Below, piece after piece: positions 58,459 to 64,000 of a DNA stretch of 64,000 bases (its first letter is position 1; each line of letters opens with the position of its first letter). The notes under the pieces were generated by a model, which worked only from the letters and a program-made list of their open reading frames with translations, was not told the origin of the DNA and did no database searches. The position numbers and the translations under genes are program-made. The stretch spans positions 17,464 through 81,463 of the forward strand of contig JAKSZP010009615.1 in the NCBI GenBank assembly GCA_022478985.1. The letters run 5' to 3'. The stretch comes from Massospora cicadina. Its lineage: Eukaryota > Entomophthoromycota > Entomophthoromycetes > Entomophthorales > Entomophthoraceae.

Positions 58459-58839
58459 ACCACTCAATTAAAATTCTGTTATTTTGGTTTTTCCCTAAAA
58501 TGGATTGCACTGACTTTGACCCTGTGAAAAAAATTTAAACCCTTTCCTGACATAACAATCCCCTCACACAATTGCATTATACAATAGTCAATGATCCTCA
58601 TCATGAGAAAACTATTTTTTTTGAATGAAGTGATTTAACTATAATTATTATATGGACATTGTAGATAAAGCTACGCCTTATTATCAAATTTTTTTCATTT
58701 GCGTAGATCTTTATTGTAGTCATTCTATACTATAGAATTAATCCTTCTCTGCATAGTTATTCTATATAAAAAAAGATACGGGTGGACTGGCCAACTTGGC
58801 CTGTGAAGTGATGAGAAAAAAGATCATTTGTTATACTTG

Positions 58840-58858
58840 TGGTGCTCACTACAGGGGG
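58840..58858 (+). other. Primer-binding site of element E
   Basis: TGGTGCTCACTACAGGGGG; the same core as A, B and C. Confidence 0.8.
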
Positions 58859-58969
58859 ACTTTAGGAGCAATGAAAAATTGATTTTTACCTTTACAATAA
58901 CCTTGGTTCAAGAAGGAGAGAATGGCAAGGACACCAATCTTTTACCTTCTATGCTAATCCTCCCATTTT

Positions 58970-60990
58970 TCATTGTCTGACATTGGAGAATTCAGCTTTA
59001 AATACTCTTCTCACATTGAGTGCTTTGATACTTATACCTTTACAGCGGATCAGCTAGAGATTGGGGACATGCTACTTTGTAGATTACAGCTTTTTGGCCA
59101 CAAACAATCAGACCTAGTGCCTGCTTTATTCTATCCTCAGCAAAATCAAGATAAGCTAATTAAACAATATGAAGTTTTCTGGGCTCTCAGACATGGCTAA
59201 GTACTACAGCAAGAAATTTACCTTTCTCAAATGGGGTAATATTTGGCTGGATACCTCCAACATACTATGCAAAATTTCACCTGACCATTTTTTCATCAGC
59301 CCTAATCGTGGTAGCATTTAATAGAAACCAAAAGATGCAGAAGAGCTACAGGACCTGAATAGACAGCTGGAGGCTAGCTTCCTAGGAGTATGTCAGGCTG
59401 TTAATGACAGTCATAACCTTAATATCCAAATCTCATGAGTATGGACGAACTTAGCAATCAATTAAATTAGAATATGTTGCCCATTGGATATCAAGCCATG
59501 GAAAAATTGCAGAGTCATCAAAGAATGAGTCCAAGGGATGGCTCGCCTCTAGGAGGAGGTCAAACGTAGCCAAGTTACTCTAGGTGACATAACTCATCAT
59601 AATGAGGCAGCTGAAGACCTTGATTAATATACTCATCACAAAATGAGGTGGACGCACAGCACTTTGGAAGTAACATTGAAACAACCAGCAATCTCATTTA
59701 TGAGTTACAATAAGTCAAAAATTAACAAGTAGCCATGCAACAGGATATCAAAGGATTGAGAGGTTTAGACCAGATGGTACAGCAAGACAGTGGAGACCTC
59801 CTTCAGTAAAACAAAAACCTCTGAAGTTACATCTGAAAACTTTGAACCTTGAAAATTACTCATAAAAGTGAATTAAAGGAACTGCACAATAGTGTGCGCA
59901 ACATGTGACAACACCTTACAGACTTACAACTTTTCAGGTTGCAGTGTCTTCAAGACCAGGGGAATTGTACCACTTGGGAATGATAAATTGAAGGTGAGGT
60001 ACAGGATGGCAGATGTTGATGCCCTCCTCCAACTTTGGCTCCTGCTTGTTCTGAGCTATTTGAAGAGGGACCCGTTGAGGATTAGGTTACCCAAGAACCA
60101 ACACATCAAACCACCCGTGCTGTACCACCCTTATTGCTCACGTTTTCCTCCTTCTATGGAAACCTCAGCTCCTGAATAGAGTCAACCTTGCTCCAGTAAC
60201 CCAGGACCTTGTGTCAGTGCTACACCAATAATGTCCAAATTTGAAAGTTTCAATCCTGGATTTCAGCGGTTTAACCCAGTTAATCTTCATAAGTTTGATA
60301 AGCATGGGAATGTGCAGTCATCCTTGAAAACGTTCAAGATGACCATGCAAGAATTTATTGATATGTTTAAAGCTACTACTATTATTAACTACTTAAGATG
60401 CCCAGAGTTGAGATCTGATCATAACATACATACCTGAGGAACTTTGGCCCTTCGTTGATGTAAAAAGTGAGGTTTTATGAGAGTTCAGAAGACCCAAACG
60501 CATGGATATCAAGAAGGCTGAATTTATGACTATTTTTTCAAAAAGACTGAAACCTTTACTAAATTTGCTGACCAATATTACCATGAAGTTCAGATGTTTT
60601 GGGTGCCAAGGCCATGTTAGACTTTGATGCTAATATTGCGCTTTAGAATGCCACCAAAGATTAACGGGAGTTAAATTGCTATATGCTTTTGGCGCTTGTG
60701 AAAGAATTAGATATGCCCTCTATAATTGATTATTTGAAGAGATCAAAGTTACATATAGACCGCCCAATGTTGAAGCAAGCACCATTTGAACATCTTACAT
60801 AAATGAAGGTACAGGAATCTTTGAGTTTCCCTCCTCACCAAGGAATTTTTGGAAACCAATGCAATCTATCCAAGATAAATTGTTGAATCTGAAATTCTAA
60901 AGGACATTATGCCGCCACTGGTCCTAAAAGTCATCCTAGAGTGAACCTCATAAAATCTCAAGAGGATGACATCCAGGGAAAAGAGTCTCA
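58970..60990 (+). pseudogene. gag: Gag of element E
   Basis: Opens with 58973-59197 (no known domain), then a long Gln/Glu/Leu-rich coiled-coil stretch in shifting frames (about 59330-59900). A capsid-like part is at 60231-60560 (FKMTMQEFIDMFKATTIINY). Continuing frames read TFTKFADQYYHEVQ and, near 60900, a decayed nucleocapsid (RHYAATGPKSHPRVNLI). The knuckle Cys residues are mostly lost. Confidence 0.6.
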
Positions 60991-61122
60991 CTAGTAGAAG
61001 GGGGACGCTCTACTGCCAGTTATTCTTAAGTTTTTTTCCAAAGATCCATAAAAAGCAAATTATTATTAAAATCTGATTTTAGAATCCATGATTTCAGCCA
61101 TCTCAGAAGTCAACGAGCAGCT

Positions 61123-61680
61123 ATGGAAGGAGAAGGACAAGAAGTTGTCCCTAAAATGTATGCTAAGAAAACCATTGAGCATAGTCAATTTGGAGACGAT
61201 GAAGACCCACAATTTTTACTTTCCTTTCAGGGAGGTAAAGTAGCACTCCTAATTGAGTCCCTGAATACTCACTTCCCTGATAAAAGCGAAAAAATTAAGA
61301 CGATGATTAACCAAATTGAACTCCTTCCATTTGCAACATATATGGGGACTCAAAAACTTTTCTTATTGTACTTATAACAATATTTGCATAAGCAATTTCA
61401 TGTGCAAGCCATTGTTGACAGTGGCGCTCCTATGAATGTAATATATAGTCAGTTCACAAAATGGTTGAGAAAAGCTACTGATGTAGCTCACCCTTGATGA
61501 TTTGGAACTGCTGGCCCTAAAGGGTTCACTATTGAATGAGCGTATATTGCATTACTAATGAGGTTAGCTCTTTGCAGGTTATTTTACCTGCTATTGTGAT
61601 TCTCAATAATAATCATCAATTTCTTTTTGGTACTAGCTTCCATAGATTTTATGGCGTTGTTTAAGTTATGACAAGAGTAA
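61123..61680 (+). pseudogene. Protease region of element E
   Basis: 61123-61374 is an open spacer. FHVQAIVDSGAPMNVIYSQF at about 61396-61455 is a clear retropepsin active site with DSGA intact. FGTAGPKGF (about 61501) and the hydrophobic second half follow with TGA stops. Confidence 0.75.
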
Positions 61681-62189
61681 TTTTACTATACTAGGAAAAA
61701 ATTAAACCTCCACTATACAAGGGGTAATTGGACTTCTTTAACACATAAGAACAATTTCATAAATATGATTTACAGTAATGGTGTAGACCCATCCATTATC
61801 AACAAGTAAATCATTGAAATTTTTCACCTCCTGTCACATTATTGATAATAAAGGCACTCCTCTCAGAGCTTCTAAGGATTGTGTTATATACCATGGGGAA
61901 CAACGTGTGATGTCCACTGGAATGAATTTAGAGACAACTTAAGGGCTGGTAGGAGATTCTTATTCCACTTTGTAATGGTCAAGGTCCAAACCTTTTGTGG
62001 ACCCTGGAATAATTTCGTCAAGTCATCTGGAGATCTTTGTATTACTCTCTAATATAACTAACTCTAAGATATTCTTTAACTGAGGACAGAAAATTGCATT
62101 ATACATCTCACTTTATTGAAGGAAATTCTGGAAGTCATGAGTTTGGAAACTTATCTAAGTTTGGCTTACCTGAATAGAATCTACCAAAT

Positions 62190-63075
62190 TGTGAAGTTAT
62201 TACCAGTGAGAAACTTGATGGATTAACTGGGGATTAAAAAGAACAAGAAATGGCCCTTATACAAAAGCATGTCAAAGTATTTGCAGTGAAGAACTACAGA
62301 AATAATTCGTTGTAGATCCAGCACCACGGTGACACTGGGACACAAATCCCATTCGCTCATGACTGATATGGAGAATAAAGCCACATATAAGGAGGTGCAA
62401 AAGTAATTAGATAAGCTCATGAAACAAGAGATGATCAAGCCATTGCGCAGCCCATGGGCCAGTATGGTGCTCATAGTTAAGAAAAAATAACTATACTATA
62501 ATTATCATTAAATAAAGACATCTTAGTAGCATAATTAAATGAATTATTATCCTTTAACTTGAATAGTTGACGTTTTGGATAAGATAGGGGAAGCTAATTA
62601 TAACACTTTAGATCTCATCAGCAAATTAATTTTAGATTAACCTGCCTACCAAAGGCTAAAAAAATAACTAATTATTACCTCCCAAGGGGTTTTCCAACTG
62701 ACTTGAATACCCCAAGGATTGTGCAATTCATAGGCCACTTTACAGCAGGTAATGGACACTATCATAGGAGACTTAAAGAAGTGTTGCATTTTGGTCACCC
62801 TTGACAATATAAATGTGCTCTCAAAAAATTTAGCCAACATCTAGAACACTTGGAAGAAGTCTTTTGATTGTTAACCTGAGCTCAGTTAAAGATTAATCCT
62901 AGTAAGTGGAAGTTTTTAAGTCACAAATGGAATATCTGGAGAACATTATTGACACTGTAGGAATATGGCCACAACCCCAGAATCTTGAGGTCATCAATCA
63001 CATGAGAGAGCCTGAAAGTAAATATGATATTCAAGTACTTTAGGGATGGTTGGATATTACCACCAATTCATACCT
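62190..63075 (+). pseudogene. Reverse transcriptase of element E
   Basis: In changing frames: HGDTGTQIPFAHD (62326), KQEMIKPLRSPWASMVLIVKK (62422), WIVDVLDKIGEANYNTLDLI-like (62560), IITSQGVFQLT (62673), PQGLCN (62712), MDTIIGD (62753), LVTLDNINVLSKN (62795; YLDD reads TLDN). The active site is destroyed. Confidence 0.7.
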
Positions 63076-63079
63076 AGAT

Positions 63080-64000
63080 TTTCACAATTCGCCAGGCTCT
63101 TGAATCATTTACTTTGAGGAGATTCTACCTTCCAGTGGTCACAAGAATGAAAGGACTCTTTTAACTGGCTGCAAAAAGATTTTACTGAAGCCCTTGTTAT
63201 GAGATATCCTAACTTTAAACATCCTTTTATAGTGCAGTCTGATGCATCTCTCATACTTTCAAGGAAGCGGTACTTTCTTGCATAGGGGATGAGGAGGAGC
63301 ACATGGTAGCTTTTTTGCAGCTATACCTTGAACAAGCGCAAACGTAATTACTTGTTAACTGAGCAATAATTCATAACCATCATTTAAGTTTCAAAAATTA
63401 TGAGTCTACTTAAATGGGACTTTATTTAATGTTGTCACCAATCATGCTTCCTTGTGATGGATATGTAATCTCAAAGAACCCAAGGTTTTCTAGCACAATG
63501 TGCCTTTAAATTACATGCCTAAGACTATGAGATAGTTAATCACTCTAGGCTTACCCATCATAATGCCAATGGGCTTTTGCAACTGCTTACTACTGCCACT
63601 CTCACTATTGTCGTGAATCAACTATTTGAGAAGATAGAAGCAAAAAATTAAGCTGACGAGAAACCTGTGATTCGCTGCACCCTATACTGGCTCATGAATG
63701 ACAATGAGATTTGGGACGGACAACTATAAAAAATTGTAGGACTTGGAAAGAAGCTCTATCCTCCATCTTATCATGCCTGGAGATAAGCATGCAAGCTCAT
63801 TGCGCCTTAGGACATGGAGGCTTAGTAAAGATCTTATAAATAATTAGCACTGATACTAATTGGAGCCTATTATTTGACATTCAAGATGTTTGAAGAAATG
63901 TCACAAATTTTAAGTGCAGAAGCCCTATAAGCCCCCAATTTTATTTTTCAGCTAGTCAAGCCTAATTGGCCTGGCACACGTTATCTATTGACATACTAGG
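63080..64000 (+). pseudogene. RNase H and start of integrase of element E
   Basis: RNase H: VQSDASLILSR-like (63234), later FNVVTNHASL (63428-63457) with the catalytic Asp changed to Asn at 63440-63442, and LCNLKEPKVF. Then the integrase zinc region: HCALGHGGLVKIL-like (about 63800-63835) and, further on, a frame consistent with HKPYKPPILFF and WPGTRYLLTY-like sequence at the window end. Heavily decayed. Confidence 0.6.

Larger units (their letters stand above)
58459..64000 (+). mobile_element. Ty3/gypsy LTR retrotransposon E, partial (runs off the window)
   Basis: A primer-binding site TGGTGCTCACTACAGGGGG (58840-58858) marks the end of a 5' LTR lying somewhere within 58459-58838; its left end is not found and D may have inserted into it. 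Gag, protease, RT, RNase H and the start of integrase follow in order on the plus strand. It is riddled with stops and frameshifts, more than A. The 3' half and 3' LTR are outside the window. Confidence 0.8.

Overview
The window is eukaryotic and reads like a transposon-packed, AT-rich fungal chromosome. Only one short stretch (about 45.3-47.3 kb) looks like host genic DNA: a recognisable oligosaccharyltransferase OST3/OST6-family gene with six very short introns (36-44 nt), and a candidate small minus-strand gene facing it tail to tail. Fungal affinity rests on the OST3 protein, the tiny introns, the non-chromoviral Ty3/gypsy elements and a CCHC/APE-type LINE. A large-genome, CpG-methylating filamentous fungus would fit; the sequence does not fix the species. 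No bacterial features, CRISPR arrays or rRNA genes were seen.

Left block (1-33 kb): a nest of elements. A very old minus-strand Ty3/gypsy element (G; IN, RNase H and RT at 0.6-2.1 kb, gag near 32 kb) was split by plus-strand Ty3 element B (2297-25119). B was then split by element A (3374-12473, 5-bp duplication AGCAA) in its gag leader and by element C (18126-24520, duplication GTTAT) inside its integrase. A further composite insertion (about 13412-14112) splits B's gag. A full-length LINE (25309-30533, perfect 17-bp duplication) sits just right of B. Elements A and C share a long reading frame on the strand opposite to gag-pol, between integrase and the 3' LTR. It is collinear between the two over roughly 300 codons with mostly synonymous differences, and is the best candidate here for an undescribed biological component.

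Middle block (33-45 kb): an LTR-like unit with a retroelement leader remnant (33.1-35.3 kb), AT-rich DNA without genes, a young tRNA-derived SINE with a perfect 20-bp duplication (37624-37900), an old plus-strand Ty3 element F (38270-43666), and two more SINEs, one apparently inserted into the tail of the other. The SINE tails resemble the 3' end of the LINE, suggesting a parasite-and-partner pair.

Right block (45-64 kb): the host-gene island, about 4 kb of AT-rich DNA, then minus-strand Ty3 element D (51348-58458), whose gag carries a collagen-like Gly-X-Y segment and whose pol is nearly open, and finally the 5' part of plus-strand Ty3 element E, which runs off the window.

Throughout, the decay has one signature: ancestral CpG has become TpG or CpA. 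It explains most TGA stops at Arg positions, much of the LTR-LTR divergence, and repeated loss of catalytic Asp/Glu residues at Thr-Asp, Ser-Asp and Val-Glu codon junctions. This points to cytosine methylation with deamination, or a CpG-targeted RIP-like process. None of the LTR elements looks autonomous as it stands.
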